From NCBI GenBank assembly GCA_017541205.1, contig JAFXZO010000026.1, positions 1-51,089 on the forward strand: a stretch of 51,089 nt of DNA, in the 5' to 3' direction. Shown in pieces: positions 1 through 7,252 of the stretch. Numbering within the stretch: the first letter of the stretch is position 1; each line of letters opens with the position of its first letter. Source of the DNA: Clostridia bacterium (lineage in GTDB: Bacteria; Bacillota; Clostridia; Christensenellales; Aristaeellaceae). The position numbers and the translations under genes are program-made. The notes under the pieces are model-generated. The model was given only the letters and a program-made list of their open reading frames with translations, was not told the origin of the DNA and made no database searches.

Positions 1-120
1 CGAAGCGGAGCGCCAGCGAAGCGGAGTGGAGGGATCTCCCTCCCTGCTGGGCGATTGACTCTGAGATCCCTCGGCTGCGCTTCGCCTCTCAGCTCCGCTT
101 CGCTCGGGATGACATTTGAG
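1..120. repeat. Intergenic inverted/direct repeat, truncated by window edge
   Basis: The decamer CGAAGCGGAG occurs at 1-10 and 17-26 and returns inverted (CTCCGCTTCG) at 93-102. GAGGGATCTC at 29-38 returns inverted as GAGATCCCTC at 63-72. This gives a nested, GC-rich fold-back structure with no open frame of interest, lying 3' of sigH. It looks like a dispersed intergenic repeat, but only this copy lies in the window, so copy number and boundaries cannot be judged. The left side runs off the edge. Confidence 0.5.
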
Positions 121-185
121 GGCTCTCTTTCCCTAAGTTTCTGTGAAGAACCCTTTTTCTTATCAATCTCCTTTTTTCAGGAGTG

Positions 186-836
186 TCAATTATCGTTTTC
201 CTCCCGGAAGCGGAACAGCTTCCGCTTCACCCGCTGCAGCGCGTTGTCGATGGATTTGACATGGCGGCCCAGCAATTCGGCGATTTCCTGATAGCTTTTA
301 CCGTCCATAAACGCGTCCAGGACCTGACGTTCCAGATCGGAAAGCACTTCGGATATCTGGGTCTGGATGCGGGAGAGGTCCTCCTGGCTGATGTAGAGGT
401 CTTCCGGGTTGGTGACCCTGCCTTCGATCACGTCCAGCAGGGTGCGGTCGGATTCTTCATCGTACAGGGGTTTATTCAGGGATACATAACTGTTGAGCGG
501 CACGTGCTTTTGCCGGGTGGCTGCCTTAATGGCGGTGATGATCTGACGTTTGACGCACAGCTCCGCAAACGAGCGGAAGGAGGCCAGTTTGGAGGGCTGA
601 AAATCTCGGATGGCTTTGTAGAGCCCGATCATGCCTTCCTGTACGATGTCCTCATGATCCGCGCCGATCAAAAAATAACTGCGCGCTTTGGAACGGACGA
701 AATTCTTATACTTGTTCAGCAGATAAGCCAGCGCCTGGCCATCGCCATTTTGGGCAAGAACCACCACTTCCTCATCCGGCTTGGAGAGAAAGTGCTCAAA
801 TTCATGCTGTTCGTCCATTGAGGGAAAATCAGCCAT
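186..836 (-). CDS. sigH: RNA polymerase sporulation sigma factor SigH
   Basis: A 216-residue sigma-70 family protein that directs RNA polymerase to early-sporulation and stationary-phase promoters. Region 2 is seen in the stretch FVRSKARSYFLIGADHEDIV followed by QEGMIGLYKAIRDF. A C-terminal region 4 helix-turn-helix follows, with SYQEIAELLGRHVKSIDNAL. Length and motifs fit Spo0H/SigH rather than an ECF factor. The start at 836 is chosen because GGAGG lies 5 nt upstream; an in-frame start 18 bp earlier lacks one. It is the last gene of a minus-strand cluster, 42 bp after rlmB, the usual clostridial neighbourhood of rlmB and sigH. Its presence suggests a spore-forming lineage, though that is inference. 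Confidence 0.93.
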   Translation of the reverse strand: MADFPSMDEQHEFEHFLSKPDEEVVVLAQNGDGQALAYLLNKYKNFVRSKARSYFLIGADHEDIVQEGMIGLYKAIRDFQPSKLASFRSFAELCVKRQIITAIKAATRQKHVPLNSYVSLNKPLYDEESDRTLLDVIEGRVTNPEDLYISQEDLSRIQTQISEVLSDLERQVLDAFMDGKSYQEIAELLGRHVKSIDNALQRVKRKLFRFREENDN

Positions 837-878
837 GGAAACCTCCGCAGGCATTGATAATAAATTGGTCAGGCGTAT

Positions 879-1949
879 TTATTCGCCTGCTTCGCCGTTC
901 ATGGCAGCGTACATCAGGATGCCCGCGGCCACGCTTGCGTTCAAGGACCCGACGCCGCCCTTCATCGGCAGCGACACCTTAAAATCACAGGCGTCCAGCA
1001 CCAGCCGGCTCACGCCTTCGCCCTCCGCGCCGATAATCAGCGCCATGGGCCCGGAAAAGCGCACCTTTCGGTAATCCTTGCCATCCATATCGGCGGCGTA
1101 CAGCCAAACGCCTTGCTTTTTCAGCATTTCAAGGGTGCGGGTCAGATTGGTGACGCGGGCGACCTTGACCGTTTCGATCGCACCGGCGGAAGCCTTGACC
1201 GCGGAAGGCGTAAGGCCTACGGCCCGCCGTTCCGGCACGATCACGCCGTGCGCGCCGACGCACGCCGCGGTGCGGATGATGGCGCCCAGGTTCATCGGAT
1301 CGGTCACGCCGTCCAGCACGACCAGGAAGGGCTGCTCGTTCTTTTCTTCGGCGTCGGCCAGCATGTCTTCCACATCGTAATACCGATAGGCGGAAGCAAA
1401 GGCAAGCATGCCCTGATGATTTCTGGTGATTTCGTCCAGGCGGCTGCGTTCCACCATCTGAACGGGGATATGCCTTTCCCGCGCCATGGCGACGATCTCA
1501 CGCGCTGTGCCGGAAAGATCGCCCTTCGCGACCAGCAGCTTTTCGATATCGCGGCCGCTCTTGATGGCTTCCCGGATCGGATTGCGGCCGGAGAGCAGAT
1601 TTTCGGGCGGCAGGAACGCATCGTTTTGGGGCGGCATGCGGTGCTCTTCCTTGGGCGGGGCAGGCCTGGGCGGACGCGGCGGCTGTTCAGGCCTGGGCGG
1701 GCGCGGAGCGCGATCCATCGGTGAGGGATGGGGAGAGAAACGGCCTTTCTTTTCGCCGTTATGCCGCTTGTAAGGACCGGGCTTTTGCGGCCGGTCAAAA
1801 GACGCGTTCTCTTTGCTTCCCTTGCGCTGCTGATCCTGCTGGGCGGAAGCGCGGCGATAGCGGGCGCCTTCTTCTTCCCATTTGCCGTCGGCGCGCAGGT
1901 AATCGGCGCGCGTTTTCTTTTTTTTGGTGTAATCCTGATAAAATGCCAT
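879..1949 (-). CDS. rlmB: 23S rRNA (guanosine-2'-O-)-methyltransferase RlmB, TrmH/SpoU family, with long basic N-terminal tail
   Basis: SAM-dependent methyltransferase expected to 2'-O-methylate a guanosine of the 23S rRNA peptidyl-transferase region. The C-terminal 240 residues hold the SpoU signature: substrate-binding LLSGRNPIREAI, then DGVTDPMNLGAIIRTAACVG, ALIIGAEGEGVSRL and the knot segment SLPMKGGVGSLNASVAAGI. The first about 115 residues are a Lys/Arg/Pro-rich tail with repeated PRPP units, probably disordered, which most RlmB proteins lack. The ATG at 1949 is preferred over an upstream GTG because GAGGTG sits 9 nt before it. It begins 18 bp after the thyX stop, so the two are probably cotranscribed. 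Confidence 0.9.
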   Translation of the reverse strand: MAFYQDYTKKKKTRADYLRADGKWEEEGARYRRASAQQDQQRKGSKENASFDRPQKPGPYKRHNGEKKGRFSPHPSPMDRAPRPPRPEQPPRPPRPAPPKEEHRMPPQNDAFLPPENLLSGRNPIREAIKSGRDIEKLLVAKGDLSGTAREIVAMARERHIPVQMVERSRLDEITRNHQGMLAFASAYRYYDVEDMLADAEEKNEQPFLVVLDGVTDPMNLGAIIRTAACVGAHGVIVPERRAVGLTPSAVKASAGAIETVKVARVTNLTRTLEMLKKQGVWLYAADMDGKDYRKVRFSGPMALIIGAEGEGVSRLVLDACDFKVSLPMKGGVGSLNASVAAGILMYAAMNGEAGE

Positions 1950-1966
1950 GCTGATAGTCACCTCGA

Positions 1967-2686
1967 TCACAGATTCTTATACAGTTCGCGAATTTGCTGC
2001 GCTTTGCCGCAGCTTTTCGCGCCTTCCGGGCAGGGGCCGCAAACGCAGCCCGGGCCGGCGGATTCAAAGATGACCGGCGCGACGCGTTTGCAAAGCCGCA
2101 GCATTTCCTGGGCCAAAGCGCGTATCTCCCACTGCGCGCGGCTGCAGCAGCGAAGAGAGAAGAAATGCAGCAGTTCCCTTGCGTTCATGGTCAGCGTGAT
2201 ATGCGTTTCGCAGGCGTTGGGCAATACGAAGCGGGCGTCCTCATTGCCGCCCTCGCCGCTGCCGAGCTTTTCCTGCCAGCCCACATACCAGGCCTGCATC
2301 TGCGCCATTTGATTTTCAAATTCGCGCACCGCGTCTTCGCCGAGGGCCAGGATGCGCGGCGGGATGATGTAGCCGAAGCCTTCCGCGAGGGAGACGTACC
2401 GCTGGCTCTGTACGGAAAAGCTGGCAATGCGGTGGCGGGTGATCTGCGCTAAGAGGGATCGGCTGACGCCCGAAACGAAAAAGGTGAACGACGCGTGCTC
2501 CAATACCGAAAGATGGCCGGACGCCGTGATGCGGCGAAGGAAAGCGCTTTGATCCTTTTCACCTACCAAGGCTTTAAGCTCCTCATATTCCATTCCGGAA
2601 TAGCAGGTCCGCGCGGCAAGGGCGCATGTCTTTTCCGGCTCGGGCGTATGGGCAAGCAGTTCTACGTGCAATTGGGCTTGGGGCAT
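1967..2686 (-). CDS. thyX: Flavin-dependent thymidylate synthase ThyX
   Basis: Makes dTMP from dUMP with methylene-tetrahydrofolate as carbon donor and FAD/NADPH as reductant. The 239-residue protein carries the ThyX motif as RHRIASFSVQSQRYV, preceded by LEHASFTFFVSGVSRSLLAQ, both typical of the family. The C-terminal part has the usual NARELLHFFSLR dUMP-site helix. An extra C-terminal Cys-containing tail (GPGCVCGPCPEGAKSCGK) is present, as in several clostridial homologues. The gene overlaps the end of mrnC by 25 bp and is followed closely by rlmB, consistent with one transcript. No thyA is in the window. Confidence 0.94.
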   Translation of the reverse strand: MPQAQLHVELLAHTPEPEKTCALAARTCYSGMEYEELKALVGEKDQSAFLRRITASGHLSVLEHASFTFFVSGVSRSLLAQITRHRIASFSVQSQRYVSLAEGFGYIIPPRILALGEDAVREFENQMAQMQAWYVGWQEKLGSGEGGNEDARFVLPNACETHITLTMNARELLHFFSLRCCSRAQWEIRALAQEMLRLCKRVAPVIFESAGPGCVCGPCPEGAKSCGKAQQIRELYKNL

Positions 2687-3102
2687 GGTTCGTTATCCTC
2701 CAGCAAGAAATAGGGGGCCAGTTCCATGATCCGGCTTGTTTGGCCGGTAATGTATAAGTAGCCGAGCAGCGCTTCCAGCCCGGTAGCCCCGGCGTATTCT
2801 CCGGCGGAGGCAGACTTGGGGGCGCTGTGATGGGGATGGGCGTTTCTGCCGCGGCGCGCAATGTCCGCTTCCTCTTGGGTCAGATACGGCAAGATCCGCT
2901 GCAATTCCAGGGCCTGGCTGACGGCGCTCACCCGTTCATTGGATGATTGATGCATGGCTTTGACCGGGATATCCCGCCGGATAAGCTCCGTCCGCACCAG
3001 CAGGGCGTGCACGCTGTCGCCAAGGTAAGCCAGCTGCAAAGGGGAGAGCATCTGCGCCTTTTCCCGGGAAAGCGCAGGAAAGAATTCGGAAAGCATCGTC
3101 AT
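2662..3102 (-). CDS. mrnC: Mini-ribonuclease III
   Basis: A 146-residue RNase III-like catalytic domain without a double-stranded RNA binding domain, matching Mini-III, which matures 23S rRNA ends in Firmicutes. The catalytic segments are visible: LAYLGDSVHALLVR with the acidic residue of the RNase III signature, and the late GLEALLGYLY helix carrying the second acidic residue. The middle RGRNAHPHHSAPKSAS loop is characteristic of the family. ATG at 3102 overlaps the stop of the upstream araC-type gene (ATGA), implying translational coupling. Clustering with thyX, rlmB and sigH is common in Clostridia. Confidence 0.92.
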   Translation of the reverse strand: MTMLSEFFPALSREKAQMLSPLQLAYLGDSVHALLVRTELIRRDIPVKAMHQSSNERVSAVSQALELQRILPYLTQEEADIARRGRNAHPHHSAPKSASAGEYAGATGLEALLGYLYITGQTSRIMELAPYFLLEDNEPCPKPNCT

Positions 3103-3971
3103 TTAAGGGCGGTCTTGCTGTAGGCGGAGGGGCTCATCCCCACGATATTTTTGAAGGTCTTTGAAAAATGGTAAGGATCGTTCATTCCAACTTCGATGCC
3201 GGCCTGGCGAACGGTATAGCCTTCTTTGAGCAGCACCTTGGCCCTTTCCATTTTGCAGAAGAGCTGATAGCTCTGAGGCGGCATACCCACTTCGGAAACG
3301 AAGCGCTTGCGGAACGTTTCCACCGGCATACGGGACAGGGCGGCCATATCGCTGAGCGAAAAGCTGTCGCGGTACTGGTTTTTGCGCATGGCGTCCACAA
3401 CCTTGGCGATTTCGTGGCTGAGCACGGCGTCCATCGCCACGGGCTGGCCGGAATGGGAGGCGAGCATAGCCCACAAAAGCTGCTGAAGCTGCGCGCTGGA
3501 AGCGTCTTCCGCCGCCGCGACGCGCACCGTGGCCTGCACGATGTGCTTGGCAAGGTTCAGCTGGCTGGGCAGCGAGCCCTGCTTCATGATCCTGTGCGGC
3601 AGCGCGCCCATCCTTTGCAGGAAAGCGCCGGACAAGGTTCCGCCAACCATGATCCAAAGGACCCTGGCTTCCTGGTGCACATCCAGCGTGATCCCGCGGG
3701 AGCCGGGGGGCAGCATGCAGCAATCGCCCGCGCGCAGCGACAGGGACACGTCCTCGTTTTCCAGCATCAGCGTGCCTGTCTCCACGGCCAGCCACAGCCA
3801 ATGTTCCGTGGTGCGCAGGCTCTGAATGCCGTTTTGCAGCATGGCGGAGCCGGACGCCGCGATGTATACGCCGCTTGCCCCGGCCAGGGCGTCCGGCGTA
3901 TGCGCGCCTTCCACCAGCACGGCGGGCATTTCTACATCCTGTTTATTTTGAAACAATAAAGAATCTGACAT
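3099..3971 (-). CDS. AraC-family transcriptional regulator with N-terminal cupin-like sensing domain
   Basis: About 290 residues. The N-terminal 170 form a cupin-like ligand domain: TEHWLWLAVETGTLML, then LSLRAGDCCMLPPGSRGI. The C-terminal 100 form an AraC/XylS double helix-turn-helix ending in VGMNDPYHFSKTFKNIVGMSPSAYSK, the family signature. The start at 3971 is chosen because GGAGG lies 7 nt upstream; an ATG six bases earlier would abut it. The ligand is not predictable, although this architecture usually senses sugars. Its position as first gene of a unit with mrnC, thyX, rlmB and sigH is unusual, because those are housekeeping genes. Confidence 0.85.
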   Translation of the reverse strand: MSDSLLFQNKQDVEMPAVLVEGAHTPDALAGASGVYIAASGSAMLQNGIQSLRTTEHWLWLAVETGTLMLENEDVSLSLRAGDCCMLPPGSRGITLDVHQEARVLWIMVGGTLSGAFLQRMGALPHRIMKQGSLPSQLNLAKHIVQATVRVAAAEDASSAQLQQLLWAMLASHSGQPVAMDAVLSHEIAKVVDAMRKNQYRDSFSLSDMAALSRMPVETFRKRFVSEVGMPPQSYQLFCKMERAKVLLKEGYTVRQAGIEVGMNDPYHFSKTFKNIVGMSPSAYSKTALK

Positions 3972-4002
3972 CGTCATTCCTCCAATCTCTCGATACATTT
4001 CT

Positions 4003-4031
4003 ATTTTACATCCCAAATCATACATTGTCAA
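4003..4031 (-). promoter_or_regulatory. Sigma-A promoter of araC-mrnC-thyX-rlmB-sigH
   Basis: On the minus strand, -35 TTGACA (plus-strand 4026-4031) and -10 TAAAAT (4003-4008) are separated by exactly 17 bp. The -10 lies about 31 bp upstream of the chosen araC start. It is the only strong promoter seen for the five-gene unit. Confidence 0.75.
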
Positions 4032-4165
4032 TAGAGGTGACCGAATTTCACAAACTGTTCAAAGAATACACCGGTAAAATAGTAAAAACAGATAGAAAAC
4101 GGTTCAAATATCGAAAAAAAAATAAAAGTGGAAGAAAAGCTGTTTCCGAATCGTTTGAATAGATG

Positions 4166-4171
4166 TATAAT
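4166..4171 (+). promoter_or_regulatory. Putative -10 box for the 4198 gene
   Basis: A perfect TATAAT lies 26 bp before the start codon of the secreted protein gene. No good -35 is seen at 16-18 bp (TTTCCG at 4143-4148 is the best), so it may be weak or activated. The surrounding 4032-4165 is A/T-rich and otherwise featureless. Confidence 0.45.
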
Positions 4172-4197
4172 GGGACGAACAACGAGGAGGGATACCG

Positions 4198-5136
4198 ATG
4201 AAGAAAAAACTTCTGTGCGGCCTGCTGGCTGTCCTCATGATGAGCCTGACGCTCTTGGCCGCCGTTCCGGCGTCCGCCGAAAGCAAGGCGATGACCTTTG
4301 ATTTTATGGAAACCGCTGTGCTGAGCATGGGCCAAAGCGCGCAGACGCTGAAAACCAAGATCCATTCCATCAGCAGCGGCACGATCGTCTATTCTCTGGC
4401 GGATCAACTGAACAAAACCGTCGTCTATACCGAAACGCGGAACAACGTGCACGCGGGCCAGGAATTGGTATGGCAGCTGCCTTATGACGATACGGGGCTT
4501 TCCGGCGATAAGCCCGTCAAGCAGATGAGGGCCTCTTTCCTGATGGACGGGGTGACCTATACCTACGACGTCTTTTATACCTATCAAAAGAAAGATGGGC
4601 TCGTTTCGATCCTGGTCGAAAAAGCGACTTGGTATCCCAACAATACCGCGTGCAGCTTTGGCCCGGCGTTCCGCGATGTGAAGCCGTCGCTGACCGAAAA
4701 ATGGTACCTGTTCACGGCGGTCGATCTGAGCATCCAGGGCCGGCAGGAATTTGAGTACATTGCAAGCAACATGTATGTGATCGGCAAGGTCTATGTGGAC
4801 GTGAACGGCGACCAGGTGACGGTAACATACCATAATTTCTATGCCGATCAGGGCGGGAATACCGAAACGCTGAGCGAATTCTTCACCTTCTTTCATGATC
4901 TTAAGAGCGTGAAAAACGTTGAGCCCGAAACGATGAGCGATCCCGGCTATCAATTCGGCCAGCCGATCAGCATCCAAAATGATCTGGAAGGGGATATGCG
5001 CGTGCTTCTTTTCATCCGCAACCGCGTCACATACCGCGATTACGTAAACAACAGCCACAAGCTGACCCGCTTCTGGCCCAATTTGCAGGAGCGCAGGCAG
5101 CTTCGGGAGCAGATGATCTTCTGGATGAACGAATAA
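4198..5136 (+). CDS. Secreted protein of unknown function
   Basis: A 312-residue protein starting with a classical signal peptide: MKKK, a Leu-rich core, and a predicted cleavage after PASA near residue 27. No membrane segment follows and no sortase motif or lipobox is present, so release or loose wall attachment is expected. The mature part is rich in alternating hydrophobic and polar residues (beta-type), with several aromatic segments such as WYPNNTACSFGPAF and VTVTYHNFYADQGGN and a basic C-terminal helix. I do not recognise the family. GAGGAGG lies just upstream of the ATG. The rluA-like gene starts 27 bp after its stop and could share its transcript. Confidence 0.75.
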   Translation: MKKKLLCGLLAVLMMSLTLLAAVPASAESKAMTFDFMETAVLSMGQSAQTLKTKIHSISSGTIVYSLADQLNKTVVYTETRNNVHAGQELVWQLPYDDTGLSGDKPVKQMRASFLMDGVTYTYDVFYTYQKKDGLVSILVEKATWYPNNTACSFGPAFRDVKPSLTEKWYLFTAVDLSIQGRQEFEYIASNMYVIGKVYVDVNGDQVTVTYHNFYADQGGNTETLSEFFTFFHDLKSVKNVEPETMSDPGYQFGQPISIQNDLEGDMRVLLFIRNRVTYRDYVNNSHKLTRFWPNLQERRQLREQMIFWMNE

Positions 5137-5163
5137 AAGCAATATCGGAATGGGGGATACCAT

Positions 5164-6048
5164 ATGCCTCGGGCAGCGCATGAAATCGGGAAGGACGAGG
5201 AAGGCCGCACGGTAAAATCCATCGTCCTGAAGGAAATGCGCCTTTCCCGGGGCCTTTATTCGAGCCTCAAGTTTCGCAGCGGGATCTTGCTTGACGGCGC
5301 GCCCGCGCATGCAGATCAGCGCGTGAAACCGGGGCAGATCCTGGAGGCCGTATGGGAGGAAGAAAGCGGATACCGCGTTTTGGACGAAAGCCCGATCCCG
5401 CTTTTCGTTCCCTTTGAGGACGACCATTATCTGATCGTCGATAAACCTGCGCCGCTTCCGACGCTTTCCTCTCCCAAGCAGGCGGGGCCGACGCTCGAAA
5501 GCGCGCTGTATGCCCACTGGGGCTGCCCGCGGAATTATATCTTCCGCCCCGTGAACCGCCTGGACAAAGGCACCAGCGGTCTGATGGCCGTCGCGAAAAA
5601 CGCCCATGCGCAGCATCTTTTGCAGCGTCAATTGCATACGGCTTCCTTCGTTCGGGAATACCTGGCGATTTGCGAGGGCCGGCTTCCCGATCGCTATGGC
5701 GTGATCGACCGGCCGATCGGGAAGCTGAATGAAATCGAACGCGGCGTTATGGAAAACGGCGTTCGGGCGGTCACGCATTATCAGGTGGAAATGGAAAAAA
5801 ATGATCTTTCGCTCGTGCGCCTTCGGCTGGAAACGGGCCGTACGCACCAGATCCGCGTGCATATGAAGCACATGGGCTGCCCCATTGTCGGCGATTATCT
5901 GTACGGAAAGGCGGACGGCCGCCTGAACGGGCGCTTTGCGCTGCACGCGTGCCGGATCGCTTTTTCCCATCCCTTGACCGGGGAAGCAATCTGCCTTCAA
6001 TCCGAATTGCCCCCGGAGCTAAAGGAAATTTGGGACTTCGCAAAATAA
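5164..6048 (+). CDS. RluA-family RNA pseudouridine synthase
   Basis: A 294-residue enzyme that isomerises uridine to pseudouridine in rRNA or tRNA. The catalytic motif is seen as PVNRLDKGTSGLMAVAKN, where the Asp after Arg-Leu is the nucleophile, followed by FVREYLAICEG, LRLETGRTHQIRVHMKHMGCPIVGDYLYG and the FALHACRIAFSHP segment, all typical of RluA/RluD. A short N-terminal region resembles a reduced S4-type domain (SRGLYSSLKFRSGILLDG). The exact target base cannot be read from sequence, since Firmicutes carry several paralogues. Confidence 0.9.
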   Translation: MPRAAHEIGKDEEGRTVKSIVLKEMRLSRGLYSSLKFRSGILLDGAPAHADQRVKPGQILEAVWEEESGYRVLDESPIPLFVPFEDDHYLIVDKPAPLPTLSSPKQAGPTLESALYAHWGCPRNYIFRPVNRLDKGTSGLMAVAKNAHAQHLLQRQLHTASFVREYLAICEGRLPDRYGVIDRPIGKLNEIERGVMENGVRAVTHYQVEMEKNDLSLVRLRLETGRTHQIRVHMKHMGCPIVGDYLYGKADGRLNGRFALHACRIAFSHPLTGEAICLQSELPPELKEIWDFAK

Positions 6049-6060
6049 TTTTTTTGGTAC

Positions 6061-6089
6061 TTGACGAACCCAACGAAATATGGTATGAT
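6061..6089 (+). promoter_or_regulatory. Sigma-A promoter for rplJ-rplL
   Basis: TTGACG at 6061-6066 and TATGAT at 6084-6089 with a 17 bp spacer, directly after the RluA-type gene. The expected start of transcription, near 6096, fits the 5' end of the L10 leader. Confidence 0.75.
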
Positions 6090-6095
6090 TCTCCC

Positions 6096-6235
6096 GGCTT
6101 AAAAAGAGCCTGTGCCATAGACAGCAGGTGCGCGCTGCGCGTAAAGGGTCCGTCCCGCCGGCCGAGGCGCAATGGAAAGTGTTCGTATGCTCTCCCTTGC
6201 GTGGCGCAAGGGTTTTCTTTTTACTCCGAGCCATT
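6096..6235 (+). ncRNA. Ribosomal protein L10 leader (autoregulatory mRNA leader)
   Basis: The untranslated RNA before rplJ contains the conserved L10-binding kink-turn strands TAGACAGCAGGTGCG (about 6118-6132) and GGCCGAGGCGC (about 6161-6171). These match the L10_leader family known from Firmicutes, in which the L10(L12)4 complex binds the leader to repress rplJ-rplL. A strong hairpin followed by T residues sits at its 3' end, so control could include attenuation. The 5' boundary is inferred from the promoter. A covariance search (L10_leader, RF00557) would settle the limits. Confidence 0.8.
6194..6222 (+). terminator. Attenuator-type terminator in the L10 leader
   Basis: Perfect 8-bp stem CCCTTGCG / CGCAAGGG (6194-6201, 6205-6212) with a 3-nt loop, followed by TTTTCTTTTT. 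It lies between the L10 binding motif and the rplJ ribosome binding site, where conditional termination would cut rplJ-rplL expression. Confidence 0.75.
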
Positions 6236-6253
6236 GAGGAGGTGGAACAAGAA

Positions 6254-6754
6254 GTGAGCAAAAACCGTGATTTGAAGGTGGAAAAGGTAGCGCAGATCCT
6301 GGAACGCCTGCGCAATGCCGAATCCGTGACCGTCGTCAGCTATTCCGGCCTGACCGTGGAGCAGGACACCAATCTGCGCCGCCAGTGCCGCGAGAGCAAC
6401 GTGGATTACTGCGTGCTGAAGAACCGGCTGTTCAAGCTGGCTGTGGAGCAGCTGGGCATCGAAGGCCTGGATGATCTGCTGAACGGCCCCAACGCTTTCG
6501 TATTCAGCAAGAACGATCCCGTGTCCGGCCCCAAGGCTGTGGCACAGTTCATCGAAAAGAACAAGCTGGAATCGCTCAAGATCATGGGCGGTATCTTTGA
6601 AGGCAAGGCTGCGGACGAAAAGACCATGCTGACGCTGTCCAAGATGCCCAGCAAGGACGAACTCATGGCGACCCTGGTTGGCTGCCTGATGAGCCCCATG
6701 TCTTCCCTGGTGGCTGTTCTGGGCGAAATCGCCGAAAAGAAGGAAGCCGCCTGA
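6254..6754 (+). CDS. rplJ: 50S ribosomal protein L10
   Basis: A 166-residue protein forming the base of the ribosomal stalk that anchors L7/L12 dimers and recruits translation GTPases. The N-terminal domain shows ESVTVVSYSGLTVEQDTNLRRQCRES and YCVLKNRLFKLAVEQ, standard L10 features. The C-terminal helix MATLVGCLMSPMSSLVAVLGEIAEKKEAA is the L7/L12 docking helix. A GTG start at 6254 is chosen; AGGAGG ends 11-12 nt upstream and the length fits the family. Upstream in-frame codons lie inside the leader RNA and are not used. The protein is also the likely repressor of its own operon through the leader. Confidence 0.95.
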   Translation: MSKNRDLKVEKVAQILERLRNAESVTVVSYSGLTVEQDTNLRRQCRESNVDYCVLKNRLFKLAVEQLGIEGLDDLLNGPNAFVFSKNDPVSGPKAVAQFIEKNKLESLKIMGGIFEGKAADEKTMLTLSKMPSKDELMATLVGCLMSPMSSLVAVLGEIAEKKEAA

Positions 6755-6824
6755 CCGCAATCGCTGCTTGATTGCAGCATGATTCATTCCAAAACGACCG
6801 CAAAATAAAATGGAGGAAAATAAA

Positions 6825-7193
6825 ATGTCCGTTCAGGAAATCATTGAAGCCATTGAAAAAATGACGCTGATGGAAGTCAACGAACTGGTTGACGCGCTGA
6901 AAGAAAAATTTGGCGTGACCGGCGCTATCGCCGTCGCCGGCGGCGCTCCCGCTGCCGCTGCCGCCCCCGCTGAAGAACAGACCGAATTCGACGCCATCCT
7001 GGTGGATGCCGGCTCCGAAAAGATCAAGGTCATCAAGGCTGTGCGCGAAGTCGTCAGCGGCCTGGGCCTGAAGGAAGCCAAGGATTTCGTGGAAAACCTG
7101 CCCAAGGCTCTGAAGGAAGGCGTTTCCAAGGAAGAAGCCGAAAAGGTCAAGGCTCAGTTTGCCGAAGTCGGCGCCAAGGTGGAAGTCAAGTAA
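6825..7193 (+). CDS. rplL: 50S ribosomal protein L7/L12
   Basis: A 122-residue acidic stalk protein. The N-terminal dimerisation helices ([20 protein letters not shown]), an Ala/Pro-rich hinge, and the C-terminal factor-binding domain with [21 protein letters not shown] are all present. The ATG at 6825 has GGAGG 8-9 nt upstream. It lies 70 bp after rplJ and is followed by a terminator, so the transcription unit is just rplJ-rplL. Codon use is strongly biased, as expected for a highly expressed protein. Confidence 0.97.
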   Translation: MSVQEIIEAIEKMTLMEVNELVDALKEKFGVTGAIAVAGGAPAAAAAPAEEQTEFDAILVDAGSEKIKVIKAVREVVSGLGLKEAKDFVENLPKALKEGVSKEEAEKVKAQFAEVGAKVEVK

Positions 7194-7205
7194 TTTTCCA
7201 TATTC

Positions 7206-7235
7206 AAATGCCGTGCGAAAGCGCGGCATTTTTTT
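7206..7235 (+). terminator. Rho-independent terminator after rplL
   Basis: Stem AAATGCCGTGC / GCGCGGCATTT with a GAAA tetraloop (one G-U pair), immediately followed by a run of T. It ends the ribosomal stalk operon 13 bp after the rplL stop. Confidence 0.85.
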
Positions 7236-7252
7236 GAACGGAGGGCGTTCAT

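Noticed and set aside
4048-6000. 650-codon open frame on the minus strand
   Set aside because: It is antisense to the secreted protein and RluA-type gene, both of which have good start sites and family motifs. Its translation is His/Arg/Phe/Pro-rich with no domain, as expected for the reverse of biased codons.
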